A DNA stretch of 64,000 bases. Source: a virus. The translations under genes and the position numbers were made by a program. The DNA lies in IMG/VR virus record IMGVR_UViG_3300020583_000015, positions 1 to 64,000 of that record; one strand, 5' to 3'. Positions 30,909 through 41,400 of this stretch are shown here, piece after piece. A model generated the notes under the pieces. The model did not search any database. It saw nothing but the letters and a program-made list of their open reading frames with translations, and was not told the origin of the DNA. Numbering within the stretch: the stretch's first letter is position 1; every line of letters starts with the position of its first letter.

Positions 30909-31856
30909 TTAGGCACTCGTCACGTACACGATGTGTTGCTCAGAGTCGACTGTGAAATTCCATACAATCTTGAACCCAAGCAACGCATACCATGCAATTC
31001 CAAGATCACGACCGTAGTCAAGGGAGACTTTGATTCGGATCTCCTCGGGCACGCTTACTGCCTCGTACACATTGTCAGAACCAAAGAACACGCCCTGACC
31101 ATAGCTGGAGGCATTACCGATGGTGTTGCTGAAGAAACCAGTCTCTTCAACAAACCTCGTGTGGTAGTAGGTCCCAAGCTCACCGTTGAAGATGTTGGGA
31201 GCAAACGTCACAGTGTATTTGCTGACGTCAACCCAACCCCCTGCAGCAGTGTCGCTGAACATTCCGCTTAAGAAGGTAACACTCCCTATGCAGGCGTAGG
31301 TGTTACCGATGCGCGGAACCAGCTTTTTCTTCATGAAGTCCACAATCTGACGGGTGTTGCTACCTGTCAGGTTGGACGTAGCAACCGCTGTCGCAGTGCC
31401 GTTGGTTGTGAAGATTGTGTTGCCAGACGCGCTCAGAACCGCCACAAACTCTGTGGCTGTGAAAGCCGTGCCAGCCGCTGACTCCAGCACTTTCACCTGG
31501 TCATCCTTCAGCTTACGTTCTGTGACAGGTTCAATCTCAAACTGTCCCAACGTCTGAAGTTTCCCAGTAAAAGGCACGCTGTTACCGTACTCTGTAATGG
31601 AGCCAGTCCCTTGGTTCGTTACAAAGTTGGTCTCAGGAATGGTGTTTGTTTCGACGAGGGTTCCACCCTGAGTCGCAACGTTACCAGCTTTATCAAACAG
31701 CCAAGTGTCGCCTCGGCCTTTACCAACAGCTTCTCGCACATCAAGAAACTGCCGGAAACGGAACTCTGGCTGAGCCACAAACCGGATCTTTTGGGAAAGA
31801 TACGGCGCGGTCCAGTTTCCGCCCAGAGTACTGATACTATATACTTGTCCAGGCAT
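30909..31856 (-). CDS. major capsid protein (N4 gp56-like)
   Basis: The 315 residues fit the N4 gp56 family of HK97-fold capsid proteins. They show TLVETNTIPE (66-75), YGNSVPFTGKL, a long helix to DDQVKVLESAAG and GSVTFLSGMFSD. The diagnostic NIFNGELGTYYHTRFVEETG lies at 221-240, with the final strands after it. A scaffold gene directly upstream and a decoration-like gene downstream support the call. Confidence 0.85.
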   Translation of the reverse strand: MPGQVYSISTLGGNWTAPYLSQKIRFVAQPEFRFRQFLDVREAVGKGRGDTWLFDKAGNVATQGGTLVETNTIPETNFVTNQGTGSITEYGNSVPFTGKLQTLGQFEIEPVTERKLKDDQVKVLESAAGTAFTATEFVAVLSASGNTIFTTNGTATAVATSNLTGSNTRQIVDFMKKKLVPRIGNTYACIGSVTFLSGMFSDTAAGGWVDVSKYTVTFAPNIFNGELGTYYHTRFVEETGFFSNTIGNASSYGQGVFFGSDNVYEAVSVPEEIRIKVSLDYGRDLGIAWYALLGFKIVWNFTVDSEQHIVYVTSA

Positions 31857-31880
31857 TGTTCGGTACCTTCGTTAGTGTCG

Positions 31881-32792
31881 TTAGGTTGCTGGAACAAACA
31901 TGCCATGCATCTTTTCCGCAGCCGTTTTACGCTTGGTAATATAGTCCATTGCGGACTCAAGCGGAGGGTTCTGCGGTGTGGATGTTCGATCGACATTCGG
32001 AGAGTTGGGTGTCATTGGTGTGGAACTCAACACTTCGGTTTTGATCGTCAGGCCTGCTTGCTTTCCAGCCGCACGAATAGACTGGACAATTTTTCGTGCA
32101 TCTTCAGTAGCTTCGTTGACGCTGGTTTTGTAGAACTTCACGTAATCGGAGGTGTTCTTGATTTTACCGCTGTCATGGGCTACTTGAATTTTTGCCGCAG
32201 CCTTTGAGGCAATAAGTTCTTCCAAAGGCAGAAGCTCAGCATTCTTGCTGCGAAGGTCGGCTACAAAGTCAGAAATTTCTCGCTCAACTCTCATGGACTC
32301 AACAGCCTCAGACCGCGCCTGACTAGAGGCACGTCGGGCTGCTTCATTGGCTTGAAGATCAAACGCTTCTTTGATCTTGCCTTCACGAATGAGGTTAAGC
32401 CATTGGGTCTCAACAGGATCTGTCGATCCCGGCAATTCAGGAGCCTTCGGAGGCTCAGTGAGCTTTGAGAGGAGCTCTGTCATCCTTCCAAGGGAGGCTT
32501 CCACAGAAGCCAAACGGTCCTCAGTCGGAGGTGTGGCGGAGGTTACAACAACATCGCCAGCAGGAGGTGCAGCAGGGTCCGCGTTCGCTGCGGCCTGATT
32601 ATCTGGCTGATCCTCGGTGGACGTTGGAGTCCCTCCATAAAGTTCCTGGTACTTAGCAGCAATCGCTGCACGGTCAGTCACCTGAGAGGGGTTGGCGTTG
32701 TTAGGAGGAGCAGTCTGGCCAGAATCGATCTGGGACGTGGGTGTTGCGGGCTGACCCGTAGTATCGGGGTTAACGATGGGAGATGTTGCCAT
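31881..32792 (-). CDS. scaffolding protein
   Basis: The 303 residues are disordered and Pro/Ala-rich for the first 85, then highly charged and helical (EAVESMRVEREISDFVADLR), ending with a short basic helix ITKRKTAAEKMHGMF. This is the classic composition of phage scaffolds, whose C-terminal basic helix binds coat protein. It lies immediately upstream of the capsid gene, and a TAGGGTGTG element precedes its start. Confidence 0.75.
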   Translation of the reverse strand: MATSPIVNPDTTGQPATPTSQIDSGQTAPPNNANPSQVTDRAAIAAKYQELYGGTPTSTEDQPDNQAAANADPAAPPAGDVVVTSATPPTEDRLASVEASLGRMTELLSKLTEPPKAPELPGSTDPVETQWLNLIREGKIKEAFDLQANEAARRASSQARSEAVESMRVEREISDFVADLRSKNAELLPLEELIASKAAAKIQVAHDSGKIKNTSDYVKFYKTSVNEATEDARKIVQSIRAAGKQAGLTIKTEVLSSTPMTPNSPNVDRTSTPQNPPLESAMDYITKRKTAAEKMHGMFVPAT

Positions 32793-32815
32793 AAAAGTAA
32801 GTACCTACAGAATAC

Positions 32816-32826
32816 CACACCCTAGG
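32816..32826 (-). promoter_or_regulatory. TAGGGTGTG element before scaffold/capsid genes
   Basis: On the minus strand it reads CCTAGGGTGTG, then GTATTCTGTAGGTAC. It sits 24 nt before the scaffold ATG and overlaps the end of the previous gene. It closely matches the element at 19302 beyond the core. It could be a late promoter or activator site for the two most abundant head proteins. Confidence 0.55.
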
Positions 32827-33142
32827 AGCCGGGTGCTGTTATATTTACGCCGAAAGACTTAAGAGCATCAAGGCTCCTGCCGCCCCTCCGAAGGATATCC
32901 TCCACCAACTCCACCACAAACGCCAAGCCATAAGCCCGGCCTGCGAGCTGAGCGACTGTCACAACCTGACCATGAGCGTCAGTTGGGGCGTTGCCAAGGG
33001 TCGCCTGAACAAGCTGGCCTTCAAAGGTAGCTTTCGCTTTGAGAAGTGCTGGCTTCAGGGTTTCTGTCCAAGCGATGTGGTCTAGCAGGTTCTGGAGATC
33101 TTCTGCCCTGGCGACGTTTTCTACTGCGGAGTTGACATTCAT
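32822..33142 (-). CDS. hypothetical head-region protein
   Basis: The 106 residues are helical (AEDLQNLLDHIAWTETLKPALLKAK), then GRAYGLAFVVELVEDILRRGG. It stands between the lyase-like secreted protein and the scaffold. It could be a small head completion or chaperone protein; no family is recognised. Confidence 0.55.
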   Translation of the reverse strand: MNVNSAVENVARAEDLQNLLDHIAWTETLKPALLKAKATFEGQLVQATLGNAPTDAHGQVVTVAQLAGRAYGLAFVVELVEDILRRGGRSLDALKSFGVNITAPGS

Positions 33143-33151
33143 AAGAGTGCG

Positions 33152-36100
33152 TTAGTTTGTGTCGGATTCAGCTACACTGTTAGCAAGCACATTACCGCTG
33201 GAGTCCTTGATGCGGTAGCTCCAGGGGGTGGTGCCGGTTGGGGTGTAGACGGTGATGGGGGCACAAGCCGGACTACAGGCGCTAGAGGCCATGAAGTTAG
33301 TGGCTGAGCCATATCGAAGCTCAAGCGTCGCAGCCGAAGGCGGGGTGTTAGCCCCGTTCCAGCCACTAATTGTTCGGGTTTTGAAGGTCCCACAGCTATT
33401 GGTGAAGGTGATGACATGTGGGTTTGGTTGAAGACCTCCCTCGTGATAGACTGTGTAGACGTTGGCGCTAGTCTTGATGATCGGTTGATCTGGACACCAA
33501 GTGCCAATAAGCCCACTCAGGTCGATTGTGCGGGTGGAGGGGGTCATGCCGCTGATAGTGGCAACGATTGTGGAGCTGCTGACTTGAGCCAACTCCCCTG
33601 GACCACCACTAAGTTTAAGGCCGTTGAAGGTCTGAGTTGAGCTGTCAAACACATCCAGCACAACCAACCCGCCACTTGTGGTGTAGGTGTAGAAGCTGCC
33701 GCCTGCCGCAGGCACACACTCAGTTGAGCTAACCGGACTGGTTGTTACGACCTGAACTCCACAAGCTGGGTTTGTGATGGTTCGGCTCGGAACGGAGCTC
33801 TTAAGATACGGCCCAAACACTGTAGTGAAGCTTCCGCTGTCGTTGACCTTCAGGATTGCCACGCGCTCTCGGAAACAAGGTATCACACTTCCGCTAGTGT
33901 AGGAACCGCTGAGTCCGCTAAAGTCTCCGTTGTTAGTTTTGAAAGTCACAACATTCCCGCTGACTGCGCTGACGCTAGGTCCAACATTCCCAACCCCGTT
34001 ACAGCTTGCATTGGAGTTGACATTCCCGCTTCCAACAAACCCGCTTGTTGAGGCTTGATCCCCGACAACGTAGTTGTGGGAGTTTGCAGCAAAGGTGATT
34101 TGGAGGTGGGTTGCGTCAGCAGCCACCGCGTTGGTGATGCCGCCTCCAGACTGGGTAAGGGTCTGCGCGGCTTTGTATTGGCTATCAGTAATAGAGTCTT
34201 CACACATATGACCCCACCCTGCCACCGCATATTGGGCTCCGCTTGTCCCACGAACAATCCAGATGTCACTGTTGATGCCGTTACCCGCGAGGTTCGGCAT
34301 GTTTTGGCCCTTCACGTTGAACGCCTGAATACCGCTTCCAAGACCTGTAGCAGTGCCCGCACTTGGAAACACGCTAGGAGGAGCTGCTGGACCTTCGCTT
34401 ACGCACTGGGTTGTGTGGGTTGCGTCAGTCACAGGGGTTACGTTCCCGCTAGGTGTGGTGACGCTTGTACTGTCATACAGCAGGTTGAATTGGATTGTTT
34501 TGCTTGCGCCAGCGTTTGTTCCGGAAGGAAAAGTGTCATACACACCAAACAGCGGGAACGCTGGGTTTCCGTTTGTTAGGACCACACACCTTTTCCAAAC
34601 GGTTGTGTCGGAGTTGGTGTAGGTTTGGCAACTGTAGGAGCTGTAAGTGAAGTTCAACACTTCTGTCTGGGCGGTTGCTCCAACAGCCGCGAAGTTTGTG
34701 GAAGAGCTGCCCCCGGCTGTCTGGACTGGGTCGTACATACTGGTTGGGGCTCCGTACCAAGGATACGAGGCGTTTTGGGTGTTGGAGGTGAATTCACTGC
34801 TGTAGATGAGGGCGCTGTGGCAAATCCGTCCTGGGCAATCAGGCTGATAGATATTGCTGCTGAGGTCCACAACCAGCGGAACATTGTGGAAGTAGCTAAC
34901 AAACGAACCTCGGTCAGCCTGCGCATGGTCGCTATAGAACTCCCCATTCAAAACCATGTACCAATTCTCGTGGGTTGAGTTCTGATTAAAGCGTCCTGCT
35001 GTATAGTAGCCTGGGGCGTTGTAGGTTGAGAGGGTTGGCATCCCAGGGTTTGTGAGGGTTGTGTCGATCGAGATGATTGGTGGCCCAAAGAAAGAATTGA
35101 AGTTCAGAAGCGTTGGGGTATTTTGATTGTACCAACTTCCCATGTCAGTATTAGTCCCGTAGAGACTTGCAAGGAACCCTGGTTGCTGAACAGCGGTGTA
35201 GGTGGCTTCGCCAATTGCAGGCAGCTTCCGGACATTCCCCCACCGTGGGTCAGGCGGAGCAATATAGTTTGAAAGGAAGTTGTAGTATAGCGGTAGCGTT
35301 GGGTAGCTACTGGAGTTGAATCCCGCAAGATTCTGATTCAGTGCAAGCAGATTCAGGAATGTTTGGTCGTTTGTGCCAAGGTAAGAAGCGCTTGAAGCGC
35401 CAGTCCCGGACCCGTTGATTGTTGCTTGCACAACCTGTTGGTTGGTAGTGAGGGCATTCGCGGTGTATTTACCGATGTAGGGATGGGACGGAAAGAACGT
35501 CGCGGCCTTCGAAACCAGACTGTTGTAACCGTTGGTCTGATTAAAGGTTCCGCCTTGATCCCCGCACACACAAACCCCGTTTGGAAACAGCGGTGTGAAG
35601 TTCGGATCAACAATCAACGATCCAATCCAGCCCGCGTAGTTTTTGAAGGAGGTCTTTTGGGTACCTGAAATGAAGGATGTTTGGAGCGCGTAAGCTGCGT
35701 TGGCGATGTGTTGACCAGCGAAGTTTAGCAGCTCAGACCCAAAGCAATTCCCGTCGTAGATACCGTCGTACTCGGCAATTCCAACTCCACAATCCTGGAC
35801 TTTTGGAATGAGGCTTGACAAAATCGCGTCAAGACATCCAGAAGCTTGACTTACAAAACAAGTCAGGATGTTTGCGCTGTAGCTGTCTCCGGTTAGGCTG
35901 ACTGTGCTGTCTACAATTGTTTTAAAGCCTGCAACATTGTTTTTGTAGTTGTTCGCGATTGTTGCAAGATGCGCGGTTGGGATATACGGGGACTGGAACC
36001 CTCCAGCCGGGTCTGGGAAGTTCAGCAGGTTCCAACTGTATTGTTCTGTAAGGCTAATGCCAGCAGTGTGGTTTTGTTCAAGACTCACTGCGTTGGCGGT

Positions 36101-38461
36101 TTGGGGGTTCGCAACTGTGATACCAGCCTTTGTGCCACTCCAGATCCCAAACTGACGATGGTTGTTTGGAGCAAAGGTTGGGATGTTCGCGGCACAATTC
36201 GCAATCACAGGAGCGGTGTTAGTTTGCTGATAGCATGGCATACTAACAAAATAAATCGCCGCACCCTGGGCACTTGTTGAAAATAGGTTGTTTGAGGTTT
36301 GCCACCCCATAACATCCGCCACGGCATTCAACTGGACTCCAGCTTTACCTGTGTACATTGCAACTGCTGGTGCCCCACTAGACGCAGATGCATTAAAAAG
36401 CTGTTGCCAATTCCCGCCTGTGTTGGAGGAATTCCAAACACTCAGCGGATCGCGGCTTCCGCCTCCGCACCCAGCGGTAACAATTGTCCCAGTGTAGCTG
36501 ATGGTTTCTGTGTAGGTTGTAAGGCGACTTTGGTTGTTAGAGGTATTTGGAATTATGTAGCTAGCGCTGTTGGCGTTGTAAGTGCCGCCTGTGGTGTTGG
36601 CGTTCACACTCAGTGTGTTGCTGTCAACCACTGTGTAGGAGAGTCCACTTGCGTTGAGGGCTGTGATTGCGCCTGTGCCTGTTGCACCGCTAACTGTGAG
36701 GGCTCCTCCAACACCATTCAAGCTGTGGTTTGGAGCTGTCACAAGCGTTGGGTTTCCGACTGTGACGGCTGTGATTGTTTGGGGTCCCCACACCCCACAC
36801 CCATTGTTTGGAAGCCCGTCAGTGCGGCGTTGGATGGTGTCAGGCGGCGAAGCTCCCCACGTCCCATACACATCCCACATATGCCCGATGTTCATTCCAC
36901 CATCATCGATGTCAACCAAAAAACTACTTTGGTTAGCATACATTGTGAAAGTCATGGTGTATTTGGCGGAAGTGGTGGCGACAGAACCAGCTAGGTTACT
37001 AATGCCAGACTTGGTGTATACAGGCCTGTTGAGGGTGTAGGTTGTTTGGATGGTAGTTTTGCCGGGGCCAAAATCTATATAAAACAACTGATAGTTTGTG
37101 GCCATCATCAACTTCACCGGCAGGCTGTTGCTGCCGTTCATGTTATCAAGTGCGCTACCAGAGGTTGAGCCGGAGGTCTCGCCCTGCCAAAGCCGACCAC
37201 CTGTCGCAACCCAATTACCGTTTGTAAGACGGAAGCCCTGAAACGCATCGACACTCAAGTCAGCGTTGATGATGGTGAGATTGGGGTTGTTGGTCGTGTT
37301 GTAGGTGTCGTTTGAAAGCCCGCTTTGACCGGTGACTGTGAAGGTGTTGGTTGTGACACTTGCGAGTGTGAAGACCCCACACGGTCCAAAGTTGCTATTT
37401 GCGTAGGAGGTCGCACAGCCACTGATGGAGATTGTATTGCCGCCACTCAGTCCATGCCCCGCAACTGTACAAACAATTGTTTGGGTTGGGGCACTACCAC
37501 TAATTACACAAGACGGATTGCCGTTTGAGGCATTGAAGGTTTTGGTGGGGTTGGTTTGTTGAGCAACTCGGATTGCCACAAGCCCGTTGTCGCAGGTTAT
37601 ATAAGACGCACTGGTTGTACAAACAATCGGATTGGTGAAGGTTGCAGTTGGGGTTGTGAGACTCTGGAGCGTGTGCGTCCAATCAAAGATAACTTTGTTG
37701 AGGGCGTTGTTGATATTGTCAAGACCAGTAATTGCCGAGCCCCCGACTGTCGCGGATATCTGAAACGTTCCTGCCCCAACATTCAGGTTTGTGACGTAGT
37801 AGTTTGTGTCGGCAGTCAGCTGCGAGGGGATTGTTCCCTCAAACTGAATCGGATCTCGGTTCGCTAGGTAGGTTGCGACAGTTGGAGCGGTAAAGACATT
37901 CGACGCGACTTGGAAGCCTGTGTAGGTGAGGCTTGGTAACGACACCGCACAATTGGTTGTGGTGAGGGCACTTCCACCGGGAGTCGCGCTAAACGACAGC
38001 GAAAGATATGGTGAGCCTCCGCTTGGCACCAGCGTGTAGTTCTTAACAAAGTAATCGTCTGTATCTGTTAGGCCGCAAGGCGCGCTACTGGATGGCACAC
38101 TGAGGCGTACAAGTTGGTTGACTGGAAAGCTATATTCGTAGCCTGGCCACTGGATACTTGTTGAGCTTGGGGTGATTGGAGTGCCAGCAGCCTGATAGGT
38201 TGTGTAGACAGTTGAGGCCGGAAGATGACAAGGAAACGCAATATAACCATTTCGAAGGAGCTGAAAGGGTTCCTGATCAACTCCGTTTGGCGCAAGCAGT
38301 GCTGTTGTAGAAAGCGTCAGCTTTGCGCCTGTGTAGGGAACTTCGCACATTTGGTTTGTGTGAAACACCCCTACCAACTCCTTCAACTCAAACGTCGCAA
38401 GAGTTGATTGGGCAAACGTCAGTGAAGTTAGGCCAAACAACAATCCTAGAAGTTTTTTCAT
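33152..38461 (-). CDS. giant secreted beta-rich protein with lyase-like core
   Basis: The ATG at 38461 gives 1769 residues beginning MKKLLGLLFGLTSLTFAQ, a Sec signal peptide. The first ~700 residues are Thr/Ser/Asn-rich beta domains. A helical middle (about 860-1050) leads to HENWYMVLNGEFYSDH then AQADRGSFVSYFHNVPLVVD (about 1165-1200). That resembles heparinase II/III-type lyases, where His/Asp residues precede a GSF strand. Beta sandwiches end it. It is likely a depolymerase fibre; the lyase call rests on motif resemblance only. Confidence 0.55.
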   Translation of the reverse strand: MKKLLGLLFGLTSLTFAQSTLATFELKELVGVFHTNQMCEVPYTGAKLTLSTTALLAPNGVDQEPFQLLRNGYIAFPCHLPASTVYTTYQAAGTPITPSSTSIQWPGYEYSFPVNQLVRLSVPSSSAPCGLTDTDDYFVKNYTLVPSGGSPYLSLSFSATPGGSALTTTNCAVSLPSLTYTGFQVASNVFTAPTVATYLANRDPIQFEGTIPSQLTADTNYYVTNLNVGAGTFQISATVGGSAITGLDNINNALNKVIFDWTHTLQSLTTPTATFTNPIVCTTSASYITCDNGLVAIRVAQQTNPTKTFNASNGNPSCVISGSAPTQTIVCTVAGHGLSGGNTISISGCATSYANSNFGPCGVFTLASVTTNTFTVTGQSGLSNDTYNTTNNPNLTIINADLSVDAFQGFRLTNGNWVATGGRLWQGETSGSTSGSALDNMNGSNSLPVKLMMATNYQLFYIDFGPGKTTIQTTYTLNRPVYTKSGISNLAGSVATTSAKYTMTFTMYANQSSFLVDIDDGGMNIGHMWDVYGTWGASPPDTIQRRTDGLPNNGCGVWGPQTITAVTVGNPTLVTAPNHSLNGVGGALTVSGATGTGAITALNASGLSYTVVDSNTLSVNANTTGGTYNANSASYIIPNTSNNQSRLTTYTETISYTGTIVTAGCGGGSRDPLSVWNSSNTGGNWQQLFNASASSGAPAVAMYTGKAGVQLNAVADVMGWQTSNNLFSTSAQGAAIYFVSMPCYQQTNTAPVIANCAANIPTFAPNNHRQFGIWSGTKAGITVANPQTANAVSLEQNHTAGISLTEQYSWNLLNFPDPAGGFQSPYIPTAHLATIANNYKNNVAGFKTIVDSTVSLTGDSYSANILTCFVSQASGCLDAILSSLIPKVQDCGVGIAEYDGIYDGNCFGSELLNFAGQHIANAAYALQTSFISGTQKTSFKNYAGWIGSLIVDPNFTPLFPNGVCVCGDQGGTFNQTNGYNSLVSKAATFFPSHPYIGKYTANALTTNQQVVQATINGSGTGASSASYLGTNDQTFLNLLALNQNLAGFNSSSYPTLPLYYNFLSNYIAPPDPRWGNVRKLPAIGEATYTAVQQPGFLASLYGTNTDMGSWYNQNTPTLLNFNSFFGPPIISIDTTLTNPGMPTLSTYNAPGYYTAGRFNQNSTHENWYMVLNGEFYSDHAQADRGSFVSYFHNVPLVVDLSSNIYQPDCPGRICHSALIYSSEFTSNTQNASYPWYGAPTSMYDPVQTAGGSSSTNFAAVGATAQTEVLNFTYSSYSCQTYTNSDTTVWKRCVVLTNGNPAFPLFGVYDTFPSGTNAGASKTIQFNLLYDSTSVTTPSGNVTPVTDATHTTQCVSEGPAAPPSVFPSAGTATGLGSGIQAFNVKGQNMPNLAGNGINSDIWIVRGTSGAQYAVAGWGHMCEDSITDSQYKAAQTLTQSGGGITNAVAADATHLQITFAANSHNYVVGDQASTSGFVGSGNVNSNASCNGVGNVGPSVSAVSGNVVTFKTNNGDFSGLSGSYTSGSVIPCFRERVAILKVNDSGSFTTVFGPYLKSSVPSRTITNPACGVQVVTTSPVSSTECVPAAGGSFYTYTTSGGLVVLDVFDSSTQTFNGLKLSGGPGELAQVSSSTIVATISGMTPSTRTIDLSGLIGTWCPDQPIIKTSANVYTVYHEGGLQPNPHVITFTNSCGTFKTRTISGWNGANTPPSAATLELRYGSATNFMASSACSPACAPITVYTPTGTTPWSYRIKDSSGNVLANSVAESDTN

Positions 38462-38462
38462 C

Positions 38463-41400
38463 TTAGAGCGCTTCAACCTTGATATGCAACTCATACACCA
38501 TTGTTGTACCGGTTGAACTGTAGCCAAAGGCGTATGTCACGCCAACCCCAGTCTTAGCATAAATCACCGCGCTTCCAGTGAGGGTAGCTTGGGTGGTGTT
38601 GGTGGTGTTGCCGGTCCCGACGGATAAGGCTGTTCCGGCTTGGTTGTCTTCAGGGAGCGTGAATGCAGTTTGAGCAACGCTATCAGTGCCGTCTGTGTAG
38701 GCTAGCACGAGGCCTGTTGTGCCCCCAAGAATTGAGCTTGTCCCCGCTGTTGTGACCTTCGCGTAGTAGCTAACTCGGTAGAGTTGGGTGGCGGCTGGAG
38801 TCCAAAGAGCAGTAGCGCTAATTGCTGCTGATTGAGTTGTGAGGTCGATTGAGGCAATCGAGCCAACAAGTTTGTTGGTAGTGGATAGAACTGGTGTGTA
38901 GCCGATTGTGTTGTTGATGTTGTATTTGATGCAAGCCAGTCCCGGTCCCGCAAGACAAGTCCCAGAGGTTGTGATGGCAGGGTGTGTGCCAGCAGCTGCA
39001 TCAAACCATCCAGCCACAGCATCAGTCAGCGCAGCAGGCCCCGCGCCTGTCAGAGACGGATTCCTGAAACGTATATAATCAAGCCGTGTAACTGTTTGGG
39101 CTGTTGCGGCATCCAAATGCGGAATCAAATCAAGCCCGCCAGCCATGCTATCAGCAACAGTCGCGGTGATAGTTTGTTTTGCCATCAGCGTCAATGCGGC
39201 GCTGCTAATAGCTGAAGGATTGTACCCACCTTTACAGTCTGCTCCAATACAAATAGACTGCATGCTGTTGGAGGTATTAGCTGGGGTTTCGCTAAAGAAC
39301 TGCAGTCCTGTATTACCGGATGAGTCTTGAATTGAGGTGCGGGCGTTAGAAGGCGTAGCACCTCCACTCGCGTCTCCCTGTAAAACTAGGTTTGTGTTGG
39401 ATTCAAGTCCTGCAAAGTTTGTGTTGTTTGCAGCATTCATAATAAAAACAGTATCACCGGAATTAACCCATGTAGCGCGGAAGACCTGATTTCCATTAGG
39501 CCCAATGAACTTAAATGGGGTAGCGTTGGAGCCCCACTTTCCGCAAAGCACATCTTGGCTATCGCCGCCAGTGTAGGAGCTAGTGCCGAAGTTGAACACA
39601 CAAGAAGTAGAATTAGATGGAGGAGTTGTCGAAAGAGCCAGAAGGCCAGCAGCTGGACTGCTAGAGTTGGCAAGTGCTTGGAAGGTTGTGCTATTTAGTC
39701 GGAGTTGAATTTCAGACCCTGAACCCGCAGGGCTCGCCCCACCCCCAATCGCTGCCCAGGTATTAGTGGCAGTACAACCTTTAAAGGATGTGCTAGTGGA
39801 GTTGAACTCAAACTGCCCGGCTGTACAGGTCCCAGGGTCGCTACTGTGGACTGGGGCAAGAAAATCTGCTGCGCTGAAGCTTTGGAGGCCGGTTGTCCAG
39901 GTGTTGGCGGCGTTTGTACAAACCCCATTCACAACATCAGTACACTGGATGTTGCCAAAGGCCGCAGCCCCACTCACCCACGCAAGGTACTGGCCGTTAG
40001 TGTGGGTGCTTATTGAGGAGGTCGCAAAGTTACTACCCGCCAACAGTATATCCCCTGAGGTTGCAGCACTACCGCTAATCCCATAGTAGGGCTTTATCCA
40101 CTGGCTACTGTTGTTGCGCATTGCGATTGTGTAGTCAGATTGATCGCACGCAAGATCCCCAACACCAAGGTTCACAGTGAAGAGTGTTGAGCACACAAGC
40201 CGAAGTCCGGCCTGACCTGTGACCGCCCCACCCGCCACAGACCACTTCCCAAGGATTGTTTGGTTCCCGCTCAGGACTGCTGTGTAGGTTGAGTCAACTG
40301 TAAAGTTAGTGCCGCTGAGGGTGATGCCGTTTGAGGCGGTGTAGGAGGTTGCGTTTGAGGCAAGACTCAGGCCATTTGAGGCTGGGGTGATTGTAATACC
40401 GCTGCCCGCCACCAATGGCGCTGTCGCAAGATAGTTTGTGCCGTCACTCCACACCTGCGCCCATTGGTATTGCTGGAGGGTGATGTTGGAGGTGCCACCG
40501 TTGATGGTTAGGGTGTTGCGCGCAATCGTCAGCGCGGAAGCATTGAGGTTGAGGATTGTTGCGCACCAAGGAGCTGCAGGCGCAGGCGCTGGGAGCGTGG
40601 CAGTTAGGCTTGCACCATTCTCAGTAACAAGCTTGTTGTTGTCTCCACTCACAAGCGGATAGCTACTGGTTTGGGCATTCACGCCACCTCCCGCACATCC
40701 AATTGACCCGGTACTACCAAGATTCACAGTCACGCCATTGTAGGTGAGGCTTGGGTTGGCGAGGTTTGCGTTTGGAATGCCAGTCGGCAGATCCCCAGGC
40801 TGAATCGCATCATACCCAGGGGCAGCGGTTGAGCCGCTGTTGTTACCCCAATACTTGTGGGCTCCTACTGTCGCAAGACTTATTGTGACTGTGCCACTGC
40901 TATTGATGTTGTTGATGAGGGTTCCATCACCACTGAAGGTTGTGACGCCAGACCCGCTACCTGACGGAACTGCCCACGCGCCATCAGCCCTCAGAAAGTT
41001 CGCTGTACCGCCACCAGAGCCAGGAACCGTGCCTTGGAGGGTGTTTGTAAAGAGGCTAACTTTTGTGCCAGCTAACGATGTGATCCAGGTCGGGTTTGCA
41101 TAGGAGCCAGTTGGTAAAATGATGTTTGCGCCATTCACACCAAGGAACTGCTCAATCGCCTCAATCTCTAGCGATCTGGTGTTTACATACCAAGCGATGA
41201 TGTTGGATCGCACGCTAGCGCCGTTGTTGTGGTTGGAGGCGGAGGTGCCCCCAAACCCACGTCCAGACGCACAAACCACAAACTGTGTGCCACTTGCGTT
41301 ACTACAAAGCTGCACATGCTCATTGTCAATTGTAACGACTGTTGGGAACGCAACAAAACTTGAAGTCGAAGCAACATTCACAACCAGGTCACTGATGCCC

